A stretch of DNA of 35,318 nucleotides from Opitutus sp. (GCA_013821985.1 PNJQ01000038.1:1-35318), one strand, 5' to 3'. Counted from the first letter of the stretch, positions 1 through 10,271 are shown. The notes: generated by a model from the sequence alone, not told the origin. Made by a program: numbers and translations.

Positions 1-1
1 G

Positions 2-376
2 CAGCTTTCGCTGGTGCAAACGCTGCCGCTCGACGGCGCGGTGCTTGTCACCACGCCGCAAATCGCCGCGACGAACGTGGCGCGCAAAGGCGGCATCATG
101 TTCCAAAAGGTCAACGTGCCGCTGCTCGGCGTGGCGGAAAACATGAGCTGGTTCGAGGACGCCGCCGGCAACCGGCAGCAGCTTTTCGGCGAAGGCGGCG
201 GCGCCACAACCGCGGAAGCCCTCGGCACAGTGTTGCTCGGGCAAGTGCCGCTGTTTCCGGAAATACGCGCAGGCGGCGACTGCGGCATGCCCGTGGTAGT
301 CAACAACCCGGCGAGCAAGCCGGCCGAGGTGTTCCGCACGATCGCACTCACGATGTTGACGAAGCTGAAGGTCTAG
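2..376 (+). CDS. Mrp/ApbC-family P-loop ATPase, C-terminal part (5' truncated by window edge)
   Basis: This is the C-terminal 124 residues of a Mrp/NBP35-type ATPase, a family that carries or inserts Fe-S clusters in the cytoplasm. The reading frame is open from base 2, so the gene begins outside the window; the GTG at base 14 is an internal Val. Family hallmarks seen are the DGAVLVTTPQ strand, the GGIMFQKVNVPLLGVAENMSWF block, the FGEGGG loop and a closing LGQVPLFPEIRAGGDCGMPVV segment. Many Mrp proteins carry a CxxC after the ENMSxF motif; here that place reads EDAAGN, so the cysteine pair is missing, as in a recognised subset of the family. The Walker A motif would lie upstream and cannot be checked. 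Family assignment is secure; the substrate is unknown. Confidence 0.9.
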   Translation, partial: QLSLVQTLPLDGAVLVTTPQIAATNVARKGGIMFQKVNVPLLGVAENMSWFEDAAGNRQQLFGEGGGATTAEALGTVLLGQVPLFPEIRAGGDCGMPVVVNNPASKPAEVFRTIALTMLTKLKV

Positions 377-480
377 CCGGTTGACACGCGCGGCAAAGGT
401 GAATTCTAAGTAGTCCCATGAAGGTCACCGCGACACATCAGCCGGCTTGTCCGCCCCGGTGTCGTCGCTGATTCCCCACC

Positions 481-759
481 ATGTCACCCGCCGGCACCAC
501 TGACACCAAGGGCAGCAAGGAGTTCGTCAAACAGTCGAACCTCTACCAGGAATTTTTGGCCGAGCGGGAGGAAATCCTGAAGCACAAGTGGATCGAGTCG
601 GAGCGGCTCGGTTACGATATCGGTTTCGAACGCGCGCTGCTCGACTGGATTCGGAAGCATCGCGATGCGTGGCGTGCCAATCGCCGCGCGCAAGTCGCCG
701 CGCAAGGCGGCGGCAAATTTCCCGGTCCCACTTCGGCGCCGACGCAGAAGTCGGCCTAA
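481..759 (+). CDS. Small conserved hypothetical protein
   Basis: A 92-residue soluble protein of unknown function. There is no signal peptide or membrane segment. The core (about residues 18-68) is strongly charged and probably helical, with blocks EREEILKHKWIESE, GYDIGFERALLDW and HRDAWR, which look like a constrained small domain. The last 25 residues are low-complexity (Ala/Gly/Pro). I recall similar short proteins with W-IESE and DIGFE-ALLDW patterns in several phyla, but I cannot name a family with certainty. It follows mrp by 104 bases on the same strand and could be cotranscribed with it. The leader before the ATG is pyrimidine-rich with no Shine-Dalgarno. Confidence 0.72.
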   Translation: MSPAGTTDTKGSKEFVKQSNLYQEFLAEREEILKHKWIESERLGYDIGFERALLDWIRKHRDAWRANRRAQVAAQGGGKFPGPTSAPTQKSA

Positions 760-887
760 GGTCGGAAACGCGCGATCAAACGACCGCGCGACGTGGAGGC
801 GTCTTCGATGCGGTATTGCGCCACTCCGGTAGGTTGCGCGCTGGCGCGCAACTCGACATCGGCGGCGTTAAGGCATTTTCAAGACTT

Positions 888-960
888 GTGTAGCCGGGGT
901 CGCTGACCCCGGGAGGACTCTCCAGCGTTGAGCGCCGGCCGGGCTCGCGAGCCCGGCTCC
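888..960. repeat. Two-hairpin palindromic element (copy 1)
   Basis: Two adjacent palindromes: an 8-bp stem with a 3-base loop (894-901 with 905-912) and a perfect 20-base palindrome (938-957). The outer flanks AGCCGGG and CCCGGCT are also complementary, so the unit can fold as a long hairpin or as two short ones. It sits in the otherwise gene-free stretch 760-1074, in which I see nothing else but the rpmG terminator at its right end. Confidence 0.7.
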
Positions 961-1074
961 AGAAAAGCAGAAAGCGCGTCAGCCGAGTGAACCGGCAAAA
1001 TGGCGCGCGCGCCACCGACCGACCACCCCACCCGACTTCGAAAATTCGCTCTGCCGACGCACCCCGCGGACACG

Positions 1075-1098
1075 AAAAAAGCCGGTCGGACGACCGGC
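1075..1098 (-). terminator. Intrinsic terminator of rpmG
   Basis: On the minus strand a 7-bp GC stem GCCGGTC/GACCGGC with a 4-base loop is followed directly by six T residues (plus strand A at 1075-1080). It lies 34 bases after the rpmG stop and matches a classical rho-independent terminator. Confidence 0.85.
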
Positions 1099-1132
1099 TC
1101 AATCGGACGGGCTCGCAGCCCGGAACGGAGAC

Positions 1133-1297
1133 TTACTTGATCTCTTTGTGCACCGTGTGGCGCTTGAGGAAGGGATTATACTTCTTCTTCTCAATACGCT
1201 CGGTGACGGTCTTCTTGTTGCGCTTCGTGAGGTAGCGCGAGACGGGTTTGCCCTCTTTGCGGGCCTCAGTGCACTCGAGGATGACGGTTTCTTGCAT
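1133..1297 (-). CDS. rpmG: 50S ribosomal protein L33
   Basis: A 54-residue protein beginning [20 protein letters not shown] and ending [11 protein letters not shown]33 is a small basic protein of the large ribosomal subunit located near the E site. The pattern [30 protein letters not shown] is diagnostic, and the length is normal for the family. Only one cysteine (C9) is present, so both zinc-ribbon CxxC pairs of the C+ form are missing; this is the zinc-independent C- type. It is the last gene of the minus-strand group, 132 bases after the EIIA-DAC gene, with an intrinsic terminator just downstream. No Shine-Dalgarno precedes the ATG. The gene is short enough to be missed by ORF length cut-offs. 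Confidence 0.96.
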   Translation of the reverse strand: MQETVILECTEARKEGKPVSRYLTKRNKKTVTERIEKKKYNPFLKRHTVHKEIK

Positions 1298-1429
1298 GGC
1301 TTAAATGGGTTGGAACGGACGACAAAAGTTCCCCGACCCGCCCCGCGCAACCCTAAATTCTTCGCCCCGAAAAATCGCCGTCGCGCTAGGGAAGGAGTTC
1401 CGCTTCAGCCGCAACCAACCCCAAGCCCC

Positions 1430-2782
1430 TCAGACGGTTACCTTCTTTTCCGTCAGAGGCATCATCACCCCGCGCCGGAAAAGCATCACTTGGCCCGAAC
1501 TCGACGACACGACAATGGCGATGCAATCGGCGGCAACTGAGATCGCCGCGCCGGCGGCGTGTCGGGAACCGAGACCGCTCGGGAGCGCGGGCGAGAAATC
1601 CGCGGCCTGCAGGAGCGAGCCGGCGGTTTCCACGACTCCGTCGCCGCGGATGATGAAGGCACCATCAACGGACGAGAATTCCTTGATGGTTTCGTCCATG
1701 AACGGATTGAGGATATTGCGGTCCTCCTCGCGATAGCCATGAAACGGATTCAGCACGAGCGGCTTCGAGGCACGCTCGACCTTGGCGCTGTCGCCGACGA
1801 CGAACAGGCAGCCGACCGGCCGGCCCTCGCGGCCTTCAACCGCGAGCTCGGTCGCGATGCCAATCACGCGTTCGAGCACTTCGGGTTTCACGTCCTCGGG
1901 CAACAGGTCCGCGTGGCCGCTGAGCAACGTCTGGAATTCCCTTTCCACATCGACGACCACGACGGTGTCAAACTGGTTGCTGCCCGCCATGCCGCCAACG
2001 CAGCAGATGCGATCGGAAAATTGAATTGTGCCGCGCGTCAGGCCCACCAGCACGGCGCTGCGCAATTGCGCGAGTCGTTGCGCGGAAAACGAACGCACCT
2101 GGATCGTGTCCGTGTAGCGGCCGGGATGATCGTCTGCGTCGGACAAATTGCGCGTGACGAGAAACGTCTTGAGCGCCGGACCCCATTTCGGCGCCTCGAA
2201 GCCGCCGGTGAACGTGTCGCCGAACACCATGATCGCCTTGCAGCCGGTGCCGCGCGCGATCTTTTCGGCCTCGCGCAATATGATGCGATTAACGCGATTC
2301 GAGGTCGTCGCCGCGGGCTTGGGCGCAATGCCGCCGAGGCCGGCGAAGAGCCGCTCGTAGAGCGTGTCGAGGTCGGGCGCGTTGACGAGACCATCGACGA
2401 AATCCTGCTCCTTCAGCAGCCGGGCGAGCGAGGCGAGCACCTGCAGGTAATCCCGCGTTTTCTCCCCGGCGATGAGCATGATGACGAGTCGCACCGGCTC
2501 GTTCTCCATCGCGCCGTCGTAGCGGATGCCGTAATGGCTGCGGCCGACCGCGAGCAGGTAACGCCGGCCCATCTTCGCCCGCACGTGCGGCAGCGCGACG
2601 CCGAGGCCGAGGTAGGTCGTCATCGTGTTCTCGCGGCGCAACAGGCCCTTCAACAACGCCGATTTGTCGAGATCGGGAAAGCGATCGACCGTGAGGTTCA
2701 GCAATTCCTCGAGCGCGCCTTCCATGTCGGCGCTGGCGAGGTCAACGACGCGACCGCGGGTGATGTATTTGTCTAGCCGCAT
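1430..2782 (-). CDS. PTS EIIA-like / PK-C-like / diadenylate cyclase (DAC) fusion protein
   Basis: A 450-residue soluble protein with three parts. Residues 1-150 resemble fructose/mannitol-type PTS EIIA: the LLRRENTMTTYLGLGVALPH stretch holds the expected phosphorylatable histidine, H66. Residues about 160-285 resemble the pyruvate-kinase C-terminal fold (AEKIARGTGCKAIMVF, then GTIQFSDRICCVGG and a DTVVVVD strand), as in archaeal DacZ/CdaZ cyclases. Residues about 286-445 form a DAC/DisA_N domain with the DGA motif (D373-A375) and GSRH (405-408), which in the family bind ATP and metal to make c-di-AMP. The usual RHR reads RHA, and the acidic SEE-like segment reads SSSS. Predicted role: c-di-AMP synthesis possibly tuned by phosphorylation (inference). 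It lies between nuoA and rpmG, with 112 and 132 bases of spacing. Domain identities are fairly sure; activity is not. Confidence 0.85.
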   Translation of the reverse strand: MRLDKYITRGRVVDLASADMEGALEELLNLTVDRFPDLDKSALLKGLLRRENTMTTYLGLGVALPHVRAKMGRRYLLAVGRSHYGIRYDGAMENEPVRLVIMLIAGEKTRDYLQVLASLARLLKEQDFVDGLVNAPDLDTLYERLFAGLGGIAPKPAATTSNRVNRIILREAEKIARGTGCKAIMVFGDTFTGGFEAPKWGPALKTFLVTRNLSDADDHPGRYTDTIQVRSFSAQRLAQLRSAVLVGLTRGTIQFSDRICCVGGMAGSNQFDTVVVVDVEREFQTLLSGHADLLPEDVKPEVLERVIGIATELAVEGREGRPVGCLFVVGDSAKVERASKPLVLNPFHGYREEDRNILNPFMDETIKEFSSVDGAFIIRGDGVVETAGSLLQAADFSPALPSGLGSRHAAGAAISVAADCIAIVVSSSSGQVMLFRRGVMMPLTEKKVTV

Positions 2783-2799
2783 CGGCGGGGGGTAAGGAG

Positions 2800-2868
2800 G
2801 TGGAACTCAGAAAGCGGGAAGTCTGCCGGAACAGTGATGCGGACCGAACCGGATTTCCTGAGTTCCAC
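2800..2868. other. 11-bp inverted repeat upstream of the DAC gene
   Basis: GTGGAACTCAG (2800-2810) and its exact complement CTGAGTTCCAC (2858-2868) face each other across 47 bases, between the nuoA stop and the start of the EIIA-DAC gene. Neither arm is followed by a T run in the downstream direction, so this is not a standard terminator. It could be an operator or a leader structure. Confidence 0.5.
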
Positions 2869-2894
2869 ATTCAGAAAACCGGGCTGCCCGCCGA

Positions 2895-3269
2895 CTATTT
2901 CTCCCACTCGAGCGCGCCCTTGCGCACTTCGTAGAAGAGGCCGAGCACGAGCACACCGAGGAAGAACATCATCGGCGCGAGAATCGCGATGTGGTTGGCC
3001 AGAAAATCGCGATAGACGAACGTCCACGGGATAAGGAACACGACCTCGATATCGAACAGGATGAAGAGCATCGCGGTGACGTAGAATTTCACCGAGAACC
3101 GCGTGTGTGTGCTGCCTTCCGAGCGGATGCCGCACTCGTAGGCGGTGTCCTTGATCGCATTGCGTTTGAACCGCTGGCCGAACAGGTGGCTCGCGCCGAT
3201 CACGCCGCCCGTGATCACGGCGGCCAGCGTCACTTGGACCAGAAGCGGGAGATACGCAGCGGAAGACAT
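2895..3269 (-). CDS. nuoA: NADH-quinone oxidoreductase subunit A
   Basis: A 124-residue membrane subunit of complex I, part of the proton-pumping arm near the quinone site. It has three hydrophobic helices (about 5-28, 64-86, 93-115). Between the first two lies the conserved loop with YECG (44-47), followed by FSVKFYVTAMLFILFDIEVVF with the invariant acidic pair D73/E75. The length is normal. An in-frame extension to 3377 exists, but the ATG at 3269 gives the usual NuoA N-terminus. Other nuo genes are absent here: upstream lies a divergent acetyltransferase and downstream the EIIA-DAC gene, so this copy is outside a complete nuo operon within the visible sequence. Confidence 0.95.
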   Translation of the reverse strand: MSSAAYLPLLVQVTLAAVITGGVIGASHLFGQRFKRNAIKDTAYECGIRSEGSTHTRFSVKFYVTAMLFILFDIEVVFLIPWTFVYRDFLANHIAILAPMMFFLGVLVLGLFYEVRKGALEWEK

Positions 3270-3364
3270 CGCGCTGAGAGTTGCCGCGGAAGCGGTTGGT
3301 TCAAGGGAAAACTCCCGCGCGCCACCCCTTGCGCGCACCGGAATACGGGATATCCCCGAGCCTA

Positions 3365-3811
3365 ATGAATCCCACAACGCGCCGTGCTACCCCGGCGGAC
3401 ATCCCCGCGCTCGTGGGCCTGATGCGTGAATTCTACGCCGAGGCCGCCTACCCGCTCGACGACGCATGGGCCGCCGCGAGCTTTGCCGCGCTGCTCGCCG
3501 AGCCGGCATTCGGTGCCGTTTGGCTCGCCGCACGGGACGGCGCTGCGGTCGGACATGCGGTGCTCACGGTCCGGCACAGCATGGAATTCGGCGCGCGTGA
3601 CGGCTTCATCGACGACTTGTTCGTGCGCCCGACCGCACGGCGCCAAGGCGTGGGCAACGCGCTGCTGCGCGAACTTTTCGCGGAGGCAAAAAAACGCGAG
3701 CTCCGTGCGCTGCACGTCGAGGTCAGCCGCGACAACGCCGCCGCGCACGGTCTCTACGCCCGCTTCGGTCTGAAAGACCGCGAGCGGCAGCGGCTGACGG
3801 TGACGCTGTGA
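3365..3811 (+). CDS. GNAT-family N-acetyltransferase
   Basis: A 148-residue cytoplasmic protein of the GNAT fold, which transfers acetyl from acetyl-CoA to an amine. The acetyl-CoA binding motif A is RRQGVGNALL (92-101), preceded by the strand GFIDDLFVRPTAR. Motif B is NAAAHGLYARFGLKDRER near the C-terminus. The ATG at 3365 gives the common MNPTTRRATPADIPAL beginning; a longer in-frame start at 3281 would add an unrelated 28 residues. It is divergent from nuoA with 95 bases between starts. The acceptor substrate cannot be told from sequence. Confidence 0.9.
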   Translation: MNPTTRRATPADIPALVGLMREFYAEAAYPLDDAWAAASFAALLAEPAFGAVWLAARDGAAVGHAVLTVRHSMEFGARDGFIDDLFVRPTARRQGVGNALLRELFAEAKKRELRALHVEVSRDNAAAHGLYARFGLKDRERQRLTVTL

Positions 3812-3943
3812 CGCGGCGTCAGCTGCGGGGCGAAGACGGGCTCGCTTCTCCAGACGACACGGCGCCAGCGGGCGCTTGGCCGGATTCGCGTTGAACCAAC
3901 CGCGCGGTGTGCTGTCCTTCCGTGCATCGGGCCAGCTTTCATC

Positions 3944-4312
3944 ATGAACCTCCGCCGACTTGTTCTGCTCGCGACCGCTACGGTCGTCGTCAGCGCCGAG
4001 ACCACCTTTGCTCCGCCGGCCAGTGGCATTGCACCGGTGCCGCCCATTGAGGCCCCTGAGATTTTTCTCCGCTCGCCGCATGTGCCGCTGAAGCTCACCC
4101 CTTTTGCACTCACGGGTTCGCGAATCCCCACGCAACCGGGAAGAATCTTCAAAATCGTCGGCGGCCCACCCGGGACTCCACGATTGATTTCGCGGATGCC
4201 GATGATTGCCGGCGACCCGCTCAATCCCTGGATGCCGATGCTGCAGATGGATCCCGCGCTCGACGGCAAGCTGCTCTTCGCACCGATCGACCTCCAGCCT
4301 GCAATCAGGTGA
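3944..4312 (+). CDS. Small secreted hypothetical protein
   Basis: A 122-residue protein with a plausible Sec signal peptide (MNLRRLVLLATATVVVSAETTFA, cleavage near residue 19-23) followed by a proline-rich, cysteine-free mature part. No known domain is recognised; the mature sequence has repeated Pro/Met-containing stretches (for example NPWMPMLQMDPALDG) and no catalytic motif. It stands alone between the acetyltransferase and the convergent DUF362-like gene. The ATG lacks a Shine-Dalgarno. The signal peptide makes it more likely to be real than a random GC-rich frame, but support is limited. Confidence 0.55.
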   Translation: MNLRRLVLLATATVVVSAETTFAPPASGIAPVPPIEAPEIFLRSPHVPLKLTPFALTGSRIPTQPGRIFKIVGGPPGTPRLISRMPMIAGDPLNPWMPMLQMDPALDGKLLFAPIDLQPAIR

Positions 4313-4428
4313 GCGGGTCGGGGACATCCCAGAGCCCGACAATCAACGATCGACGCGCGGCGGAGTGAAGTGGCGGCCTCAAACGCTTGCGCGGCCGCCC
4401 GGGACGATCCGCCCTGCCCCGCGTTTTG

Positions 4429-5526
4429 TCAGTTCGCGCCGCCGACTGGCACGATCTGCGCCGTATCGGTCTTGCGGTTGCCGACGCCGAGTTGCTGGGC
4501 GAAATCGAGCATGCGCGTCTCGTCCTCGCCGATCGGCTCGAAGCCGGTGCGTTTGCGCGCGGCGTTGAGCCTTTCGAGCATCAACGCATCGAGCAGCACC
4601 GGGTCGGAACTGCCGAGCAGCTTCGGCTCGGAGAGCGTATAGAGGGAGTTGAAATACGGGCCGCCGATGAACTGGTAGAGTTGCAGGCTCGCGAGCGTGA
4701 GCACCCAGCCTTCGCGCAGTTCCGGGATCGCCGCCATTTCGGCCACCGCGGCCGGCGCGGTCGCCGGGCTCTTGAAGAAGCGGAACGTATTCGACGCGTT
4801 CCAAAGCGTGGCATTCACGAGCGCGCCATTCACCCCGAGCACCGGATGATCGGTATAGACCGGCAAGTTGATCCAAAAATCCGCGTCCACGAACAACGGC
4901 GTCGCGAGAAAGCTCTTCCGGTCCTCCTCGAGCGTGGTGTTCTTCTTGCCGTCCGCCGCGGCTTCGACGGCGCGGTCGTTCGTGATCGGGTCGAAGCGCG
5001 CGGGCAGCGGGCTGTCGTAGAACCACGCCGGGTCGTAGAATTTGCCCGACTCGAGCACATAGACCGGGTGGCCGGGAAAAGGCGCGATGCCGGTCGAGAA
5101 CGACGGCAGGAATCCGGTCAAGCGGAGGCGCAGGGGATTCAGGCCGACGAGAAAAATGCTTTCACGCGGATAGCCGCGCTTTTCGAGCGAGGCGATGACT
5201 GCGCGCACGAGCGGGAACGGCGTCGAGAGCCCCGGACCGGAGTCGGTGTAGATTTTCAGACCGACTTTTTTCTTTGCGCCGGGTTTCAGCTCGCGGCCGT
5301 TCGTGCGCTCCCACTCCTGCAGAATCTGCTCCACGGCGTAGCGGTAGGCGGACTCGCTGAAGTCCGGCAGCTTCGCTTCCCAGACGGGCAACACGGGTGC
5401 GGCGACCGGTTTTGAGGTCGGTCCGGGCGCGGGCTGGGCATCTTGAGCCGACCCGCCGACCGCGGCGAACACGAAGGCGAGCGAGAGCGAAATCGAGCGG
5501 ACGAATCCGGCGGGAAAAAGGATCAT
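4429..5526 (-). CDS. Secreted DUF362-like protein
   Basis: A 365-residue protein with an N-terminal signal peptide (MILFPAGFVRSISLSLAFVF, cleavage probably near GGSAQ-D) that places it in the periplasm or outside. The mature part resembles DUF362: an early block GPGLSTPFPLVRAVIASLEKR, a central block with LPVYTDHPVLGVNGALVN, and a late block GSSDPVLLDALMLERLN. DUF362 proteins are of unknown function and sometimes linked to ferredoxin-type domains; no Fe-S cysteine cluster is present here. The frame stays open upstream to 5742, but those residues translate a palindromic repeat, so the ATG at 5526, which directly yields the signal peptide, is preferred. It is divergent from dnaG. Family call moderate. 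Confidence 0.8.
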   Translation of the reverse strand: MILFPAGFVRSISLSLAFVFAAVGGSAQDAQPAPGPTSKPVAAPVLPVWEAKLPDFSESAYRYAVEQILQEWERTNGRELKPGAKKKVGLKIYTDSGPGLSTPFPLVRAVIASLEKRGYPRESIFLVGLNPLRLRLTGFLPSFSTGIAPFPGHPVYVLESGKFYDPAWFYDSPLPARFDPITNDRAVEAAADGKKNTTLEEDRKSFLATPLFVDADFWINLPVYTDHPVLGVNGALVNATLWNASNTFRFFKSPATAPAAVAEMAAIPELREGWVLTLASLQLYQFIGGPYFNSLYTLSEPKLLGSSDPVLLDALMLERLNAARKRTGFEPIGEDETRMLDFAQQLGVGNRKTDTAQIVPVGGAN

Positions 5527-5657
5527 GAGGAGGTATTGACGGTGGGACGCACCGGCCCGTTGCAGAGGCCGCGCACGTTGACAGACCCGTCCGGCGCGGA
5601 AAAGTTTAATCTGAGTCGGCGGCATGGCACGCGCCCGCGGCCGAACTGGCGGATGCG

Positions 5658-5733
5658 AGGTGGCCCGTGACCTCCGGGCCTGGGGACTGTAACCGCGAAT
5701 CCGCCACCCGCGCCCGGAGGTCGCGGGCCACCT
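5658..5733. repeat. Two-hairpin palindromic element (copy 2)
   Basis: Two 22-base arms, 5658-5679 and 5712-5733, are inverted copies of each other with 21 of 22 bases complementary. Each arm is itself a hairpin (stem GGCCCG/CGGGCC on the left, GCCCG/CGGGC on the right), with complementary loops TGACCTC and GAGGTCG. It lies between the divergent DUF362-like gene and dnaG. Confidence 0.85.
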
Positions 5734-5808
5734 TGTCGGCATATCTGATTCAAAGCTCCGCGGATTTTCCTCGGCGCGCGCGGTGCGACGGCTCTACTGC
5801 TACTCGAC

Positions 5809-7686
5809 GTGCCCGTCATTAAAGCCAGCAGCCTTCGCGACCTGAAGTTGCGCGTGAATATCCACGATGTGGTCGCGCGCACCGTGGCGCTGAAAAAAGC
5901 GGGCGGCAATCGGTTCAAGGGACTGTGTCCGTTCCACGCGGAAAAAACGCCTTCGTTTCACGTATCGACCGACAAGGGATTCTACAAATGCTTCGGCTGC
6001 GGCAAGGCGGGCGACATCCTCACATTCGTCATGGAGACAGAAGGGCTGCAGTTCACCGAAGCCGCCGAGACGCTCGCGAAGCGCTTTGGCGTCGAACTCG
6101 AATTCGAGGCCGGCTCCGGCGGACCGACGCGCGAGGAGCGTTCGTTGCGGCAGGAAATTTTCGACATCCACGACCTCGCCGCGGATTTCTACCGGCAGGC
6201 GTTTCTCGCTGCGACGACGCACGGCGCGTGGATCCGCGACTACTGGGTCAAGAACCGGAAGTTCACGCTCGAGCTCGCGGACGAATTCAAAATCGGCTTC
6301 GCGCCCGTCGAGGATCGCGCGCTCGCGGACGCGTTGATCAAAAAACATTTCACGGACGACGCGCTGCGGCAGTGCGGGCTGTTCTTCGTGCGCGACGGCG
6401 CGGCGATCACGGCTGCGACGCTGCGTCCGCGTTTCCGCGGGCGTCTGATGATCCCCATTCGCGATCACCAAAATCGCGTCGTGGCGTTCACCGCGCGGCA
6501 ACTCGAATTGACTCCGCAGGACGACCCGGCGCGCGAGGCGAAATACGTCAACTCCCCGGAGACGCCCATCTTCACGAAGAGCAATCTGCTCTTCAATCTG
6601 GATCGCGCGCGCAGCCACGCGACCGACGGCCATCCGTTCGTGCTCGTCGAAGGTCAGCTCGACGCGTTGCGCTGCTGGAGCGTTGGCCTCAAGACCGCGA
6701 TCGCGCCGCAAGGCACGTCAATCACCGACGGACAACTCCTGCTGCTCCGCCGCTACCACCCGCAGGTCGAGTGTTTTTTCGACAGCGATTCCGCGGGTCA
6801 GAAAGCGGCGCTGCGTTTCCTGCCGATGGCGCTCAAGGCCGGACTCGAGGTGCGTTTTCTCATGCTCGCCGGCGCGGAAAAGCTCGATCCCGATTTGCTG
6901 TTCCTTGAGCGCGGCCTCGACGCCTACGCCGTGGTGAAAAAGCAATCGCTCGGCGCGATGGAGTTCGCCGTGCGCTCGCTGTTGCCGAATCCGCTCACCG
7001 CCGGTGCGGAGCAAAAGGCGCGCACGGCGCAGGCTTTGTTCGAGATCGTCGCGCAGGCCGAGAGCGACGTGGCGCGATCGGGTTTTGTGTCAGAGATCGC
7101 CCAACTGCTCCGCATCCCTCCTGCCGCACTCGAACGAGATTTTCGCGCGGTGCTCGCGCGCCAGGCGGGGGCCGCGCGTTATGCTCCGCCCACCGCGGAA
7201 AGCAGCGCCACCGTCGCGCCGCGTATTTCCGCCGACGCCCATACCCGAGGCGTGGAGGAACACCTGCTTTATTTGTGCCTGCATCACGAGCCGCTGCTCC
7301 TCGCGATGGCGGCGCAACTCCCGCACGACTGGATCGACACCTCGACGCTCGCCGGACGGCTGCTCGACCGAGTGCTCGCCGAGGCGCAGCACAACGGTTG
7401 GCCGGGCCGCGAACACCTCGACCAACTCCTTGAGACGCAAGAGGAAAAAGCCCTCGCCGCGACCTTGCTCTTCGAGCCGCCGGGCGATGAGGACTTGGTG
7501 AAATTCGCCAACGATGGCATCCGTGCGTTGCAGCGCCGCCATCACGAACCGCGCCTGCGTCAAATAGAACTTGAAATAGCCTCCCAGGGCACAAATGGTG
7601 ACCCGCACCTATTTTCACTCTTGAAGCAACGCGCTGAAATCATCCGACAGCTCCAAAATCCGCCGAGGCTGCAAGTCGCCTCCTGA
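5809..7686 (+). CDS. dnaG: DNA primase
   Basis: A 625-residue primase that makes RNA primers at the replication fork. The N-terminal CHC2 zinc domain has C40, H43, C61 and C64 (GLCPFHAEKTPSFHV, then FYKCFGCG). The catalytic core begins near 115 and includes RFRGRLMIPIRD (208-219). The Toprim part has E281-G282 (VEGQLDAL) and the metal-binding D325/D327 pair in DSDSAG. The remaining 270 residues are the divergent helicase-interaction region. The GTG at 5809 gives the standard MPVIKASSLRDLK start. It is followed after 60 bases by rpoD, the typical macromolecular-synthesis arrangement, here without rpsU in front. Confidence 0.97.
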   Translation: MPVIKASSLRDLKLRVNIHDVVARTVALKKAGGNRFKGLCPFHAEKTPSFHVSTDKGFYKCFGCGKAGDILTFVMETEGLQFTEAAETLAKRFGVELEFEAGSGGPTREERSLRQEIFDIHDLAADFYRQAFLAATTHGAWIRDYWVKNRKFTLELADEFKIGFAPVEDRALADALIKKHFTDDALRQCGLFFVRDGAAITAATLRPRFRGRLMIPIRDHQNRVVAFTARQLELTPQDDPAREAKYVNSPETPIFTKSNLLFNLDRARSHATDGHPFVLVEGQLDALRCWSVGLKTAIAPQGTSITDGQLLLLRRYHPQVECFFDSDSAGQKAALRFLPMALKAGLEVRFLMLAGAEKLDPDLLFLERGLDAYAVVKKQSLGAMEFAVRSLLPNPLTAGAEQKARTAQALFEIVAQAESDVARSGFVSEIAQLLRIPPAALERDFRAVLARQAGAARYAPPTAESSATVAPRISADAHTRGVEEHLLYLCLHHEPLLLAMAAQLPHDWIDTSTLAGRLLDRVLAEAQHNGWPGREHLDQLLETQEEKALAATLLFEPPGDEDLVKFANDGIRALQRRHHEPRLRQIELEIASQGTNGDPHLFSLLKQRAEIIRQLQNPPRLQVAS

Positions 7687-7746
7687 GCCGTCCGCCGCCC
7701 CAGCCCGCTTCGAGTAACTCTCGTCTGAGCATAGCCTTTCCTACGT

Positions 7747-9870
<2,124 letters not shown>

Positions 9871-9924
9871 ACGCCCAGTTTTGTCCCTTTACTCAAAAGC
9901 CCCCGAAAGTAGTCTTCCACCCTC

Positions 9925-10146
9925 ATGACCTCCGCGCCGTTTCTCTTTCTTGGCATCATGGGCGTCGGCCCGACCGAGCTGATCATCGTTCTGGTGATCC
10001 TGTTGCTCCTGTTCGGCGGTTCGAAGCTCCCTTCGCTTGCGAAAGGCCTCGGTCAATCGATCAAGGAGTTTAAGAACGCCGCGAAGGACGATCCGGTCGC
10101 CAAGACGCCGGAAGCAAAGACCGACACCAAACCAGGCAACAACTGA
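9925..10146 (+). CDS. tatA: Sec-independent translocase protein TatA/TatE
   Basis: A 73-residue TatA-family protein that forms the membrane pore for folded proteins. One transmembrane helix (about 17-31, GPTELIIVLVILLLLFGG) is followed by the FGGSKLPSLAKGLGQSIKEFK hinge and amphipathic helix, with the conserved F30-G31 pair, and a short hydrophilic acidic/basic tail. The start at 9925 gives ten extra residues before MGVGPTE; an internal ATG at 9958 is a possible alternative. It follows rpoD by 54 bases and is closed by a strong terminator. No tatB or tatC lies nearby. Confidence 0.93.
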   Translation: MTSAPFLFLGIMGVGPTELIIVLVILLLLFGGSKLPSLAKGLGQSIKEFKNAAKDDPVAKTPEAKTDTKPGNN

Positions 10147-10173
10147 GGCGAGGCACTCGGCCCCGACACTCTC

Positions 10174-10200
10174 AAAGCGCGCCCCCCGGCGCGCTTTTTT
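10174..10200 (+). terminator. Intrinsic terminator after tatA
   Basis: A GC-rich hairpin (GCGCGCC, 3-base loop, GGCGCGC) ends in six T residues at 10195-10200, 27 bases after the tatA stop. The A triplet before the stem could pair with the T run, so it might also slow transcripts arriving from the convergent antiporter gene. Confidence 0.9.
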
Positions 10201-10271
10201 GTTGGCCGGATTCACCCGTCCACGGCCCGGCCCTCCAACTCGCAGCCCCGGAACCGCGCCCCACGCCCCCT

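Noticed and set aside
1559..2776. Long plus-strand frame (405 codons) opposite the EIIA-DAC gene
   Set aside because: It is the antisense shadow of a gene with clear domains; its translation is rich in Arg/Ala/His with no recognisable motif.
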